Source of the DNA: Cupriavidus oxalaticus
GTDB taxonomy: Bacteria > Pseudomonadota > Gammaproteobacteria > Burkholderiales > Burkholderiaceae
Direction: 5' to 3'
Length of the DNA: 64,000 nucleotides
Assembly (NCBI RefSeq): GCF_004768545.1
Contig: NZ_CP038635.1
Coordinates: forward strand, 310,001 to 374,000
Within the stretch, counting starts at the first letter, position 1; every line of letters starts with the position of its first letter. Shown here in pieces: positions 53,465 to 62,134 of the stretch. The notes beneath the pieces were generated by a model that did no database searches, had not been told where the DNA came from, and worked only from the letters and a program-made list of their open reading frames with translations. A program made the translations under genes and the position numbers.

Positions 53465-54448
53465 TCAGATGACCTTGGCGCGGGTCAGGTCGTGGATATG
53501 CAGCGCACCGACCAGGCGCCCGTCGTCGTCGACCACCAGCAACTGGTTGATGCGGTTGGCTTCCATGACCTGCACCGCCTCGACGGCCAGCTGGCTCTGG
53601 TTGACCACATGCGGGTTGCGGTGCATGACCTCGCCGATGGGAACGGTCTTCCAGTCGCGCGGGGTTTCCAGCAGGCGGCGCAGGTCGCCGTCGGTGAAGA
53701 CGCCGATGGCACGGCCGTCGGGATCGACCACAGCGGTCATGGCCATGCCCTTGCGCGTGATTTCCATCAGCGCCTGGGCCAGCGGGGTGTTTTCGCGGAC
53801 TTCGGGCACCGCGTTGCCGGTGCGCATGACGTCGAGCACATGGGTCAGCAGCTTGCGGCCGAGCGCGCCGCCCGGGTGCGAGCGGGCGAAGTCTTCTTCG
53901 CCGAAGCCGCGCGCGTCCAGCACCGCCACCGCCAGCGCATCGCCCAGCGCCAGCGCGGCGGTGGTGCTTGCCGTTGGCGCCAGGTTGAGCGGGCAGGCTT
54001 CCTTTTCCACGCCCGCGTCGAGGTGCGCGTCGGCCAGCTTGGCGAGGTTCGACTCCGGGTTGCCGGTGACCGAGATCAGCCGCGCGCCGATGCGCTTGAC
54101 GATCGGGATGATCGACAGCAACTCGCCGGTTTCGCCGGAATTGGAGAAGGCGATCAGCACGTCGTCGCGCGTGACCATGCCCAGGTCGCCGTGGCTGGCC
54201 TCGGCCGGATGCACGAAGAACGCGGGGGTGCCGGTGGAAGCGAGCGTCGCCGCCACCTTGCGCCCGATATGGCCGGACTTGCCGATACCGGAGACCACCA
54301 CGCGCCCGCTGCATTGCAGGATCATCTGCACGGCACGGGCAAAGTCGTCGGTCAGGCGGCCGGAAAGTGCGGAAACCGCTTCGGCTTCGGTCTGGAGTGT
54401 GTCGCGGGCGAGCCTGAGTGCTCGATCCGCATCGAAATTGGCTATCAT
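53465..54448 (-). CDS. kdsD: Arabinose-5-phosphate isomerase KdsD
   Basis: This 327-residue isomerase converts ribulose 5-phosphate to arabinose 5-phosphate, the first step to KDO for LPS. The N-terminal SIS domain has RVVVSGIGKSGHIGRKVAATLASTGTPAFFVHPAEASHGDLGM. The C-terminal tandem CBS domains include MAMTAVVDPDGRAIGVFTDGDLRRLLE and INQLLVVDDDGRLVGALHIHDLTRA. The start at 54448 gives the normal length. The gene is divergent from the CPA2 antiporter gene and directly precedes lptC. Confidence 0.96.
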   Translation of the reverse strand: MIANFDADRALRLARDTLQTEAEAVSALSGRLTDDFARAVQMILQCSGRVVVSGIGKSGHIGRKVAATLASTGTPAFFVHPAEASHGDLGMVTRDDVLIAFSNSGETGELLSIIPIVKRIGARLISVTGNPESNLAKLADAHLDAGVEKEACPLNLAPTASTTAALALGDALAVAVLDARGFGEEDFARSHPGGALGRKLLTHVLDVMRTGNAVPEVRENTPLAQALMEITRKGMAMTAVVDPDGRAIGVFTDGDLRRLLETPRDWKTVPIGEVMHRNPHVVNQSQLAVEAVQVMEANRINQLLVVDDDGRLVGALHIHDLTRAKVI

Positions 54449-54599
54449 GGCGTCGAAGTATACCAACGAATGCGACGTCGCCCGGGGCTGCCTCGATGTG
54501 CCCCCGCGTGCCCGCCGCATCGACGCGCTTGCCAAGTTTCCCCGGCAGGGTGCCCGTGCCGGGTCGGGCGCGCGCCCGGCCGGTCACCCGACCATCCTG

Positions 54600-56579
54600 A
54601 TGCACTCACCGCTGGAACTGACCCTGGTGCTGCTGGCCGCTGCCGTCTTCGGCGTGGTCGCTTTCCGCATGCTGCAGCTGCCGCCGATGCTCGGCTACCT
54701 GGCCGTCGGCATCCTGATCGGCCCGCATGCGCTGGGGCTGGCCAGCGATACCGCGCAGACCAAGTACCTGGCCGAGTTCGGCGTGGTGTTCCTGATGTTC
54801 TCGATCGGGCTGGAGTTCAGCCTGAGCAAGCTGCGGTCGATGAAGCGCCTGGTGTTCGGGCTGGGCGGCTCGCAGGTGGTGCTGTCGATGCTGGCGGTGG
54901 TGCCCGCCAGCTGGGCCTTCAACTGGCTGTTCCCGCTGTCGTGGCAGGCCTCGGTGGCGCTGGGCGGGGCGCTGGCAATGTCGTCCACGGCGATCGTCTC
55001 CAAGATGCTGTCCGAGCGCATGGAGCTGGAGAGCGAGCACGGCCGCAACATCATCAGCATCCTGCTGTTCCAGGACCTGGCGGTGGTGCCGCTGCTGATC
55101 GTGATCCCGGCGCTGTCGCGCGATCCCGGCGACCTGGTGATGGCTCTGGGGCTGGCCACGGTCAAGATCGTGGTGGCGCTGGGCGCGATCTTCTTCCTCG
55201 GCCAGCGCCTGATGAGCCGCTGGTTCCATATCGTGGCGGCGCGCCGGTCGCAGGAACTGTTCATGCTGAACCTGCTGCTGGTGACGCTGGGCATGGCGGC
55301 GCTGACCGAGCGGCTGGGGCTGTCGATGGCGCTGGGCGCGTTCATGGCCGGCATGCTGATCTCCGAGACGCCGTACCGGCACCAGGTGGAAGAAGACATC
55401 AAGCCGTTCCGCGACGTGCTGCTGGGGCTGTTCTTCGTCACCATCGGCATGCTGCTCAATATCCGCGTGGTGCTGGACCACTTGTGGCTGGTACTGGCGC
55501 TGCTGCTGGTACCGATCCTGTTCAAGCTGGTGCTGATCGCGGTGCTGGCGCGGGTGTTCGGCTCGCGCCAGGGGGTGGCGATCCGTACCGGGCTGGGACT
55601 GGCGCAGGCCGGCGAATTCGGTTTCGTGCTGCTGAACCAGATCGACGGCCTGAACCTGGTCGACCCGGTGCTGATCCAGGTGATCCTGGCCTCGATGCTG
55701 CTGTCGATGCTGGCCGCGCCGTTCCTGATCCAGTACAGCGACGCCATCGTGCTGCGCTTTGCCGCCAACGAATGGCTGATGCAGTCGCTGAACATGACCC
55801 GCATCGCCGCGCAGAGCCTGCAGACGGAAAAGCACGCCATCATCTGTGGCTTCGGCCGCAGCGGGCAGAACCTGGCGCACATGCTGGAGCGCGAGGGCAT
55901 CACTTATGTCGCGCTCGACCTGGACCCCGACCGCGTGCGCGAAGCCGCCGCCGCCGGCGACACCGTGGTCTACGGCGACGCCGGCCGGCGCGAGGCGCTG
56001 ATCGCCGCCGGCATCCACCGCGCTGCGGCACTGATCGTCACCTACGCCAACACGCCGTCGGCGCTCAAGGTGCTGCACCACGTGCAGGAGCTGGAGCCGG
56101 CGCTGCCGGTGATCGTGCGCACCGTCGACGATTCGGAGCTGGATGTCCTGCAAAAGGCCGGCGCCACCGAGGTGGTGCCCGAGATCATCGAGGGCAGCCT
56201 GATGCTGGCCTCGCACGCGCTGGTGCTGCTGGGCGTGCCGATGCGGCATGTGCTGCGCGGCGTGCAGGAGGCGCGCGACGCGCGCTACAGCCTGCTGCGC
56301 GGCTACTTCCACGGCCGTGACGACGAAGAAGACATGGTCGAGCGCGATTCGGTGCGGCTGCATTCCGTGTCGCTGGGGCCGCAGTCCACCGCGGTCGGGC
56401 GGCGCCTGGGCATGCTCGGGCTGGAGCGGATCGGCGTGGAGGTAACGGCGGTGCGCCGGCGCGGCATCCGCGCCTTCGACCCGGAGCCCGAGACCGTGCT
56501 GGAACCGGGCGATATCGTCGTGCTGCGCGGCCAGCCGGAAGCATTGGAAGCCGCCGAGATGCGGATCCTGAACGGCTAG
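54600..56579 (+). CDS. CPA2-family cation:proton antiporter with RCK domains
   Basis: This is a 659-residue protein of the KefB/YbaL type. An N-terminal membrane domain of about 12-13 helices begins LELTLVLLAAAVFGVVAFRMLQLPPMLGYLAVGILIGPH. A TrkA-N/RCK nucleotide-binding domain follows with IICGFGRSGQNLAHMLEREGI, and a TrkA-C domain (LHSVSLGPQSTAVGRRLGML) ends it. Such proteins exchange K+ or Na+ for protons under control of NAD(H) or similar ligands. The start at 54600 is the family N-terminus. The long open frame upstream is antisense to kdsD and not part of the gene. Confidence 0.9.
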   Translation: MHSPLELTLVLLAAAVFGVVAFRMLQLPPMLGYLAVGILIGPHALGLASDTAQTKYLAEFGVVFLMFSIGLEFSLSKLRSMKRLVFGLGGSQVVLSMLAVVPASWAFNWLFPLSWQASVALGGALAMSSTAIVSKMLSERMELESEHGRNIISILLFQDLAVVPLLIVIPALSRDPGDLVMALGLATVKIVVALGAIFFLGQRLMSRWFHIVAARRSQELFMLNLLLVTLGMAALTERLGLSMALGAFMAGMLISETPYRHQVEEDIKPFRDVLLGLFFVTIGMLLNIRVVLDHLWLVLALLLVPILFKLVLIAVLARVFGSRQGVAIRTGLGLAQAGEFGFVLLNQIDGLNLVDPVLIQVILASMLLSMLAAPFLIQYSDAIVLRFAANEWLMQSLNMTRIAAQSLQTEKHAIICGFGRSGQNLAHMLEREGITYVALDLDPDRVREAAAAGDTVVYGDAGRREALIAAGIHRAAALIVTYANTPSALKVLHHVQELEPALPVIVRTVDDSELDVLQKAGATEVVPEIIEGSLMLASHALVLLGVPMRHVLRGVQEARDARYSLLRGYFHGRDDEEDMVERDSVRLHSVSLGPQSTAVGRRLGMLGLERIGVEVTAVRRRGIRAFDPEPETVLEPGDIVVLRGQPEALEAAEMRILNG

Positions 56580-56598
56580 TCGCCGCGCGGGGCGCGCA

Positions 56599-56988
56599 TC
56601 AGTGGGAGAACGCCTGCCGTGGGCGCGCTTCCACCCAGGACTCCGGCAGGTCGTTCAGTACCGCGCGCGCGTCCAGCGAGCGGATCGGCACCGACTGGTC
56701 CGCCGGAATCCGTCCTTCGCCCTGCAGCTTCAGGTAGCGCAGGCAGCACACCCGCAGGAAAGAAGAGAAGTTGCCCGCTACCGCCTCGCTACCGCGGTGG
56801 GCGGTCAGCTCGTCATGCAGGCGTGTAATCAGCTGGTTGACGGTCATGCCGTCGCGCGTGGCCAGTTCTTCCAGCACTTCCCAGAACAGGCTCTCCAGGC
56901 GGATGCTGGTGGCCACGCCATGCAGCCGCAGCGACCGGGCCTGGGTCTGGTACGAGGCCGGATTGGCGCGGATAAAGATCTCACACAT
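56599..56988 (-). CDS. Ribbon-helix-helix domain protein
   Basis: This 129-residue protein has an RHH_4-type domain. MCEIFIRANPASYQTQARSLRLHGVATSIRLESLFWEVLEELATRDGMTVNQLITRLHDEL shows the beta strand (ATSIRLE) and two helices of the fold. The C-terminal half is a conserved extension (NFSSFLRVCCLRYL) found in this family. RHH proteins bind DNA as dimers, and the target here is unknown. It lies downstream of the DJ-1/PfpI gene with an 86-bp gap, so the two may be cotranscribed. Confidence 0.85.
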   Translation of the reverse strand: MCEIFIRANPASYQTQARSLRLHGVATSIRLESLFWEVLEELATRDGMTVNQLITRLHDELTAHRGSEAVAGNFSSFLRVCCLRYLKLQGEGRIPADQSVPIRSLDARAVLNDLPESWVEARPRQAFSH

Positions 56989-57074
56989 CGAAGCTCTCCG
57001 TGCTGCGCCGCAAGCGGCGCGCGGGTGCATGCGGCGCCGCACCGCGATGGCGCGGCGCCGCGTGGCGGAAGGCT

Positions 57075-57653
57075 CTAATGTACGATCCGCGTGCCCAGCA
57101 CCGCAAGGAACTGCGCCAGCCACGCCGGGTGCGCGGGCCAGGCCGGCGCGGTGACCAGCTTGCCGTCGGTATGCGCCTGGTCGACCGGGATATCGACATA
57201 GGTGCCGCCGGCCAGCTTCACTTCCGGCGCGCACGCCGGGTAGGCCGAGCAGCCCTTGCCTTCCAGCACGCCGGCGGCGGCCAGCAGCTGGGCGCCGTGG
57301 CAGACCGCGGCGATCGGCTTGTCCGCCTGGGCGAAGTGGCGCACGATCTCCAGCACGTGGGCGTTCAGGCGCAGGTATTCGGGGGCGCGGCCGCCGGGGA
57401 TCACCAGCGCGTCGTACGCGGCCGGGTCGATCTCGGCGAAGCTGGCATTCAGCGTGAAATTGTGGCCGCGCTTTTCGGTGTAGGTCTGGTCGCCCTCGAA
57501 GTCGTGGATCGCCGTGGCGCAGGCGGCGCCTGCCTTCTTGTCGGGACAGACGGCGTGGACGGTATGGCCGACCATCTGCAGTGCCTGGAACGGCACCATG
57601 GTCTCGTAGTCTTCGGCGTAGTCGCCGACCAGCATCAGTATCTTCTTCGCCAT
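57075..57653 (-). CDS. DJ-1/PfpI-family protein
   Basis: This 192-residue protein has the DJ-1/PfpI flavodoxin-like fold. [37 protein letters not shown] opens it with the conserved acidic ED/E. The nucleophile elbow is [18 protein letters not shown], with Cys followed by His-Gly. Members act as stress chaperones, proteases or glyoxalases/deglycases; a catalytic role is not established for this one. The start at 57653 follows an AGGAGACC ribosome-binding site. It is divergent from apt. Confidence 0.9.
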   Translation of the reverse strand: MAKKILMLVGDYAEDYETMVPFQALQMVGHTVHAVCPDKKAGAACATAIHDFEGDQTYTEKRGHNFTLNASFAEIDPAAYDALVIPGGRAPEYLRLNAHVLEIVRHFAQADKPIAAVCHGAQLLAAAGVLEGKGCSAYPACAPEVKLAGGTYVDIPVDQAHTDGKLVTAPAWPAHPAWLAQFLAVLGTRIVH

Positions 57654-57814
57654 CGCGGTCTCCTGTATGGTTACGGGTGTCCGGCGGCAGCCGGCAGGGC
57701 CATTGTGCTGGCCGGCCCGGCGGAGCGGGTGGTAGCCCGTTACCGCAGCCGGCGCGGGCATCTTTCACCGGCGCGCCAGGCGTGCTCCTGTGCTCCTGTT
57801 TTTTTCCAGACCCT

Positions 57815-58387
57815 ATGGCAGATTCCATCATCCAGTCCCCCGACCTCGGCGACGTCACCGGCTACCTGCGCGACCGCATCCGGACCGTGCCGGACTGGCC
57901 CATGCCGGGCGTGATGTTCCGCGACATCACGCCGCTGTTGCAGGACCCCAAGACGCTGCGCGTGCTGATCGATGTCTTCGTGCACCGCTACATGGACGCC
58001 GAGCTGGACCTCGTCGCCGGCATCGACGCGCGCGGCTTTATCCTGGGCGCGATCGTCGCCTACGAGCTGAACCTGGGCTTCGTGCCGATCCGCAAGAAGG
58101 GCAAGCTGCCGTTCCAGACGGTGGCCGAGGAATACGAGCTGGAGTACGGCAGCGCGACCGTCGAGATCCATGCCGATGCCTGCAAGGCCGGCGACCGCGT
58201 GCTGCTGGTCGACGACCTGATCGCCACCGGCGGCACCATGATGGCGGGGCGCAAGCTGCTGGAGCGGCTGGGCGCCACGGTAGTGGAGGGTGCCGCCATT
58301 GTCGACCTGCCGGAACTGGGCGGCTCGAAGCTGCTGCAGGGCGGCGGGCTGCCGCTGTTCACGGTGTGCCGCTTCGACGGGCACTGA
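57815..58387 (+). CDS. apt: Adenine phosphoribosyltransferase
   Basis: This 190-residue purine-salvage enzyme makes AMP from adenine and PRPP. Family segments are [43 protein letters not shown], and [24 protein letters not shown]. The PRPP loop is [17 protein letters not shown]. The ATG at 57815 is chosen over upstream in-frame codons because the family starts here. It is followed by the LysE gene after 47 bp. Confidence 0.96.
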   Translation: MADSIIQSPDLGDVTGYLRDRIRTVPDWPMPGVMFRDITPLLQDPKTLRVLIDVFVHRYMDAELDLVAGIDARGFILGAIVAYELNLGFVPIRKKGKLPFQTVAEEYELEYGSATVEIHADACKAGDRVLLVDDLIATGGTMMAGRKLLERLGATVVEGAAIVDLPELGGSKLLQGGGLPLFTVCRFDGH

Positions 58388-58434
58388 TACTCGCTCACTG
58401 ACAGGACCTCACTGACGGAAAGACCGGAGATCGT

Positions 58435-59046
58435 ATGCCAGACCTGCTGCTGTTTCTGCTGACCTCGGTCGCGGTCACCGTCGCGCCCGGCCCCGACAAC
58501 CTGCAGGTGCTCGCGCGCGGCATGGCGCAGGGGCGGCGCGCGGGGCTGGTGGCGGCGCTGGGCTTCTCGGTCGGCTGCCTGTTCCATACCGTGATCGCGG
58601 CGGTCGGGCTGGCGGCGGTGTTGCGCTCTTCGCCGCTGGCGTTCCAGCTGATCAAGTATGCCGGCGCCGCCTACCTGATCTGGATCGGCATCCAGGCGCT
58701 GCGCGCCAGGGGCGGGCTGGCGCAGGGCGGCGACGTCGACGCGGTGCCGCTGGGCCGCGTGTTCCGCCAGAGCGTGCTCGGCAACATGATGAACCCCAAG
58801 GTGACGCTGTTCTTCCTGGTGTTCCTGCCGCAGTTCGTGCGCGCCGATGCCGCGCATCCCGGGCTGCAGTTCCTGCTGCTGGGCGTGGTCTTCATGCTGC
58901 AGACCGCGGTGGTGTTCTCCCTGTTCGGCCTGTGCGCGGGCTGGCTGGGGGCATGGCTGCGGCGCCGTCCGGCCACGGGGCGCTGGCTCGACCGCGCCGC
59001 GGGGGCGATCTTCGTCGGGCTGGGAATCAAGGTCGCGCTGCCCTGA
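58435..59046 (+). CDS. LysE/RhtB-family amino-acid exporter
   Basis: This is a 203-residue inner-membrane exporter with about six helices. The N-terminal family motif is VAVTVAPGPDNLQVLARGMAQGRRAGLVAALGFSVGCLFHTVIAAVGLAAVL. The middle KYAGAAYLIWIGIQALR and FRQSVLGNMMNPKVTLFFLVFLPQFV are typical. The substrate (homoserine, threonine, lysine or another) cannot be read from sequence. It lies 47 bp after apt, possibly in one transcript. Confidence 0.9.
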   Translation: MPDLLLFLLTSVAVTVAPGPDNLQVLARGMAQGRRAGLVAALGFSVGCLFHTVIAAVGLAAVLRSSPLAFQLIKYAGAAYLIWIGIQALRARGGLAQGGDVDAVPLGRVFRQSVLGNMMNPKVTLFFLVFLPQFVRADAAHPGLQFLLLGVVFMLQTAVVFSLFGLCAGWLGAWLRRRPATGRWLDRAAGAIFVGLGIKVALP

Positions 59047-59108
59047 GCGCGGCCGCGGACGTGCCGCGGCATGTGTTGCCGGTTGCCCGCACCCCTCGCC
59101 TTGTGCCG

Positions 59109-59137
59109 TTGCCGCTGCCCGGTGACGGGCGCATAAT
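59109..59137 (+). promoter_or_regulatory. Sigma70-like promoter of the Na/Pi symporter gene
   Basis: TTGCCG (59109-59114) and CATAAT (59132-59137) are separated by 17 bp, about 80 bp before the start of the Na/Pi gene. It is a good spacing match with one mismatch in the -10. Confidence 0.55.
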
Positions 59138-59215
59138 GCCCCATTGACAACTACACGATGACCGGGCAGGGCCGCCTCCGGCAGTAATCCGGCACCGGTC
59201 ACGCTGAGGCGCACA

Positions 59216-60895
59216 ATGGGCGTACTTCTTCATCTGCTCTCGGGTGTTGCCCTGCTTGTATGGGGCACCAACATCGTCAAGGTCGGCATCCTGCGCGTCT
59301 ACGGCGCCAACCTGCGCCACGTGCTGTCGACCAGCGTCTCCAACCGCTTCACCGCCTTCCTTGCCGGGCTCGGCGTCACCGGGCTGGTCCAGAGCAGCAA
59401 CGCCACCGCGGTCATCGTCAGTTCCTTCGTCGGCCAGGGCCTGATCGCCGTGGCGCCGGCGCTGGCGATCATGCTGGGCGCCAACGTCGGCACCGCGCTG
59501 ATGGTGCAGGTGTTTTCACTCGACCTGTCATGGCTGTCGCCGCTGCTGATCTTCGTCGGCGTGATCGGCCATCTGAGCTGGAAGGGCAGCAAGGCGGGCC
59601 ACGTGGGGCGGGTGCTGATCGGCCTGGGGCTGATCACGCTGGCGCTGGAGCTGATCTCCATTGCCACGCGTCCTGTGGTGCAGGCCGCCGGGGTCAAGGT
59701 GCTGTTCGCCTCGCTGACCGGCGATTCGGGGCTCGACATGCTGGTCGGCGCCTTCCTGACCGTCCTGTGCTATTCCAGCCTGGCCGTGGTGCTGTTCTGC
59801 GGCGCGCTGGCCTCGGCCGGCGTGGTGTCGATCCACGTGGCGCTGGCGCTGGTGCTGGGCGCCAACCTGGGCTCGGGCATCTCGGCGCTGCTGACCACCT
59901 CGGGCAACAACCAGCCGGGCAAGCGCGTGACGCTGGGAAACCTGCTGTCGCGCCTGCTGGGGTGCCTGGTGGCGCTGCCGCTGCTAAGCCAGGCCGAAGA
60001 ACTGCTGGCGTTGATCGACCATGATCCGCAGCGGCTGATCGTCAATTTCCATCTGCTGTTCAATGTCACGCTGGCGGTGCTGCTGCTCGGCGCCACGGCG
60101 CCGCTGGCACGCCTGTGCGAGAAGGTGCTGCCCGGGCGCAATACCGGCGACAGCCAGGTCACGCCGCGCCATCTCGACCCGGCCGCGCTGTCGACGCCCA
60201 CGCTGGCGCTGTCCAATGCCGCGCGCGAGGTGCTGCGCATCGGCGACCGCGTCGAGCAGATGCTCGACAACATGCTGCGCGTGATGCGCACCAACGACGC
60301 CAAGCTGGCCACCGCCACCTGCCGCATCGACAACGAGGTCGACGACCTCTACACCGCGATCAAGCTCTACCTGACCCGCATCAGCCTCGAAGCGCTGGAC
60401 GAGCGCGACGGCCAGCGCTGGACCGAGATCATCTCGCTGACCATCAACCTGGAGCATGCCGGCGACATCATCGAGCGCATCCTGCTCGATACCAAGGACA
60501 AGAAGATCGCCCACAACCTGATGTTCTCCGAGGCCGGCATGCAGGAAATCGCCGAGATGCATGCACGCCTGGTGGCCAACCTGCGGCTGGGTTTGTCGGT
60601 GTTCCTCAACGGCGACCTGAAGAGCGCGCAGGCGCTGATGGCGGAGAAGGCCAACTTCCGCGAGCTGGAGCGCAAGTACGCGCGCACCCATCTGCAGCGC
60701 GTGGCGGTGCAGACGGCGGAAAGCGTCGAGACCAGTTCGCTGCATCTGGATGTGATCAGCGAGCTGAAGCGGCTGAATTCGCTGTTCTGCGCGACGGCCT
60801 ATCCGGTGCTGGAGCAAGCGGGCGTGCTGAACCGCAGCCGGATGAAAGAAGACGATGTGCCGCCCGTCACGCGGGTACAGGCGGCGCAGCACTGA
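59216..60895 (+). CDS. Na/Pi-cotransporter family protein with PhoU-like domain
   Basis: This 559-residue protein has the duplicated Na/Pi cotransporter membrane domain. The first repeat has TGLVQSSNATAVIVSSFVGQGLI and LGANVGTALMVQ; the second has LCYSSLAVVLFCGAL and LGANLGSGISALLTTSGNN. A C-terminal PhoU-like helical domain from about residue 330 includes TCRIDNEVDDLYTAIKLYLTRIS and INLEHAGDIIERIL. Bacterial members import or export phosphate; the direction is not decided by sequence. It is preceded by its own promoter. No Pho box was seen. Confidence 0.9.
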   Translation: MGVLLHLLSGVALLVWGTNIVKVGILRVYGANLRHVLSTSVSNRFTAFLAGLGVTGLVQSSNATAVIVSSFVGQGLIAVAPALAIMLGANVGTALMVQVFSLDLSWLSPLLIFVGVIGHLSWKGSKAGHVGRVLIGLGLITLALELISIATRPVVQAAGVKVLFASLTGDSGLDMLVGAFLTVLCYSSLAVVLFCGALASAGVVSIHVALALVLGANLGSGISALLTTSGNNQPGKRVTLGNLLSRLLGCLVALPLLSQAEELLALIDHDPQRLIVNFHLLFNVTLAVLLLGATAPLARLCEKVLPGRNTGDSQVTPRHLDPAALSTPTLALSNAAREVLRIGDRVEQMLDNMLRVMRTNDAKLATATCRIDNEVDDLYTAIKLYLTRISLEALDERDGQRWTEIISLTINLEHAGDIIERILLDTKDKKIAHNLMFSEAGMQEIAEMHARLVANLRLGLSVFLNGDLKSAQALMAEKANFRELERKYARTHLQRVAVQTAESVETSSLHLDVISELKRLNSLFCATAYPVLEQAGVLNRSRMKEDDVPPVTRVQAAQH

Positions 60896-60904
60896 GCGGC
60901 ACGG

Positions 60905-61390
60905 CTACATCTTGTAGCCGAACTTGCGCAGCAGGGCCTTGCGCTCCGCCACATCGGCCTCGGTCTCGATCCCCAGCGGCGAGGCGCCGTCGATCACGCC
61001 CATCACGCCGCGGCCGGCATCGGTCTGCGCGACGATCACCTGCGTCGGGTTCGCGGTCGCGCAGTAGATCCGGCAAACCTCCGGCACCGCGCGCACCGCG
61101 CCCAGCACGTTCACCGGGAAAAAACCGTCCCCCAGGAAGATCAGGAAGCTGTGCCCCGCGCCGATGGCGCGCGCGTTCTCGCAGGCCATGTCGATCAGGT
61201 GCTCGTCGGTGCCCGACCAGCGCACCAGCCGCTTGCCCGAGGCCTCGCAGAACGCGATCCCGAAGCGGATGCCGGGCACCGTGCCAACCAGCGCCTCGTG
61301 CAGGTCTTCCACGGTCTTGATGAAATGCGACTGGCCGAAGATGAAGTTGGTGGCTTCCGGCTTGGTGACCGGTACGACCGTCAGTTCCAT
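60905..61390 (-). CDS. Adenosine-specific kinase-family protein
   Basis: This 161-residue protein matches the Ado_kin (DUF355) family by length and by its segments PEATNFIFGQSHFIKTVEDLHEALV, GIRFGIAFCEASGKRLVRWSG, GHSFLIFLGDGFFPVNVLGAVRAVPEVCRIYCATANPTQVIVAQ and GRGVMGVIDGASPLGIE. The archetypes are from thermophiles and archaea, where an adenosine-dependent phosphotransfer has been proposed. Its role in a mesophilic betaproteobacterium is unknown. It converges with the Na/Pi gene and has no clear partner. Confidence 0.88.
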   Translation of the reverse strand: MELTVVPVTKPEATNFIFGQSHFIKTVEDLHEALVGTVPGIRFGIAFCEASGKRLVRWSGTDEHLIDMACENARAIGAGHSFLIFLGDGFFPVNVLGAVRAVPEVCRIYCATANPTQVIVAQTDAGRGVMGVIDGASPLGIETEADVAERKALLRKFGYKM

Positions 61391-61504
61391 GTCAGGGCTC
61401 CTGTGCGATGCATGTCGCCGTCCGGTTCATGGTAGGGCGCGAGGTGGTGAAAGCAAGCCGGCGCCTGCTATACCGGAGGGGTTGACCCTCCACCGGAGCA
61501 GCCG

Positions 61505-62107
61505 ATGCCTGCCCTTGGCCGCTTGATTTCCTTGCTTGCCGTAATCGCCATGGTCCCGGCGTTTGCCGCTGCGCAGGTCGCTCCGGCATCACAGCGCGAG
61601 ATCGCGGTGAGCGAGCTGCAGCGCCCCAATGTCCTGGTGGTGCTGCGCCATGCCAGCGCGCCGGGCGTGGGCGACCCGCCCGGGTTCCGGCTGGCCGATT
61701 GCGCCACCCAGCGCAACCTCGACGCGCGCGGACGCGAGCAGGCGGCGCGGCTGGGAACGAGCTGGAAGGCGGCCGGCTTCAGGCCGACGCTGGTTTGGAG
61801 CAGCGCCTGGTGCCGCTGCCAGGACACGGCGCGGCTGATCGGCCTGGGGCCGGTACAGGTGCAGCCGCTGCTCAATTCGTTCTTCGGGGCGGATGCGCAG
61901 CGCCGCGACGCGCAGGTCGCGCAGCTGTCGCGCCTGATCGACGGGCTCGACCCGCACGGCGGGCCCTACCTGATGGTCACGCACCAGGTGGTGATCACCG
62001 CGTTGACCGGCCACGGCGCCGACAGCGGTGGCGGCGTGGCGATCGAGTTGCCGCAGGGCGGCACGGCGCGGCGCACGCGCGTGCTGCCGGCCGCCGGGCT
62101 CGACTGA
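61505..62107 (+). CDS. Secreted histidine-phosphatase-family protein
   Basis: This 200-residue protein has a signal peptide (LISLLAVIAMVPAFAAAQ) and a histidine phosphatase (phosphoglycerate-mutase-like) domain. The catalytic motif is VLVVLRHASAPG, with the phosphorylated His after Arg. WSSAWCRCQDTARLIG carries the second Arg-containing region, and MVTHQVVITALTG provides the second His. It is likely periplasmic. The substrate is unknown. It is convergent with uvrA. Confidence 0.88.
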   Translation: MPALGRLISLLAVIAMVPAFAAAQVAPASQREIAVSELQRPNVLVVLRHASAPGVGDPPGFRLADCATQRNLDARGREQAARLGTSWKAAGFRPTLVWSSAWCRCQDTARLIGLGPVQVQPLLNSFFGADAQRRDAQVAQLSRLIDGLDPHGGPYLMVTHQVVITALTGHGADSGGGVAIELPQGGTARRTRVLPAAGLD

Positions 62108-62134
62108 GCCGCGGCCTATCGGCTGGCCGGCAGG

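Noticed and set aside
53412..54599. Long open frame upstream of and in frame with the CPA2 antiporter gene
   Set aside because: It is antisense to kdsD, has no family similarity, and arises from high GC codon bias. The antiporter family starts at 54600.
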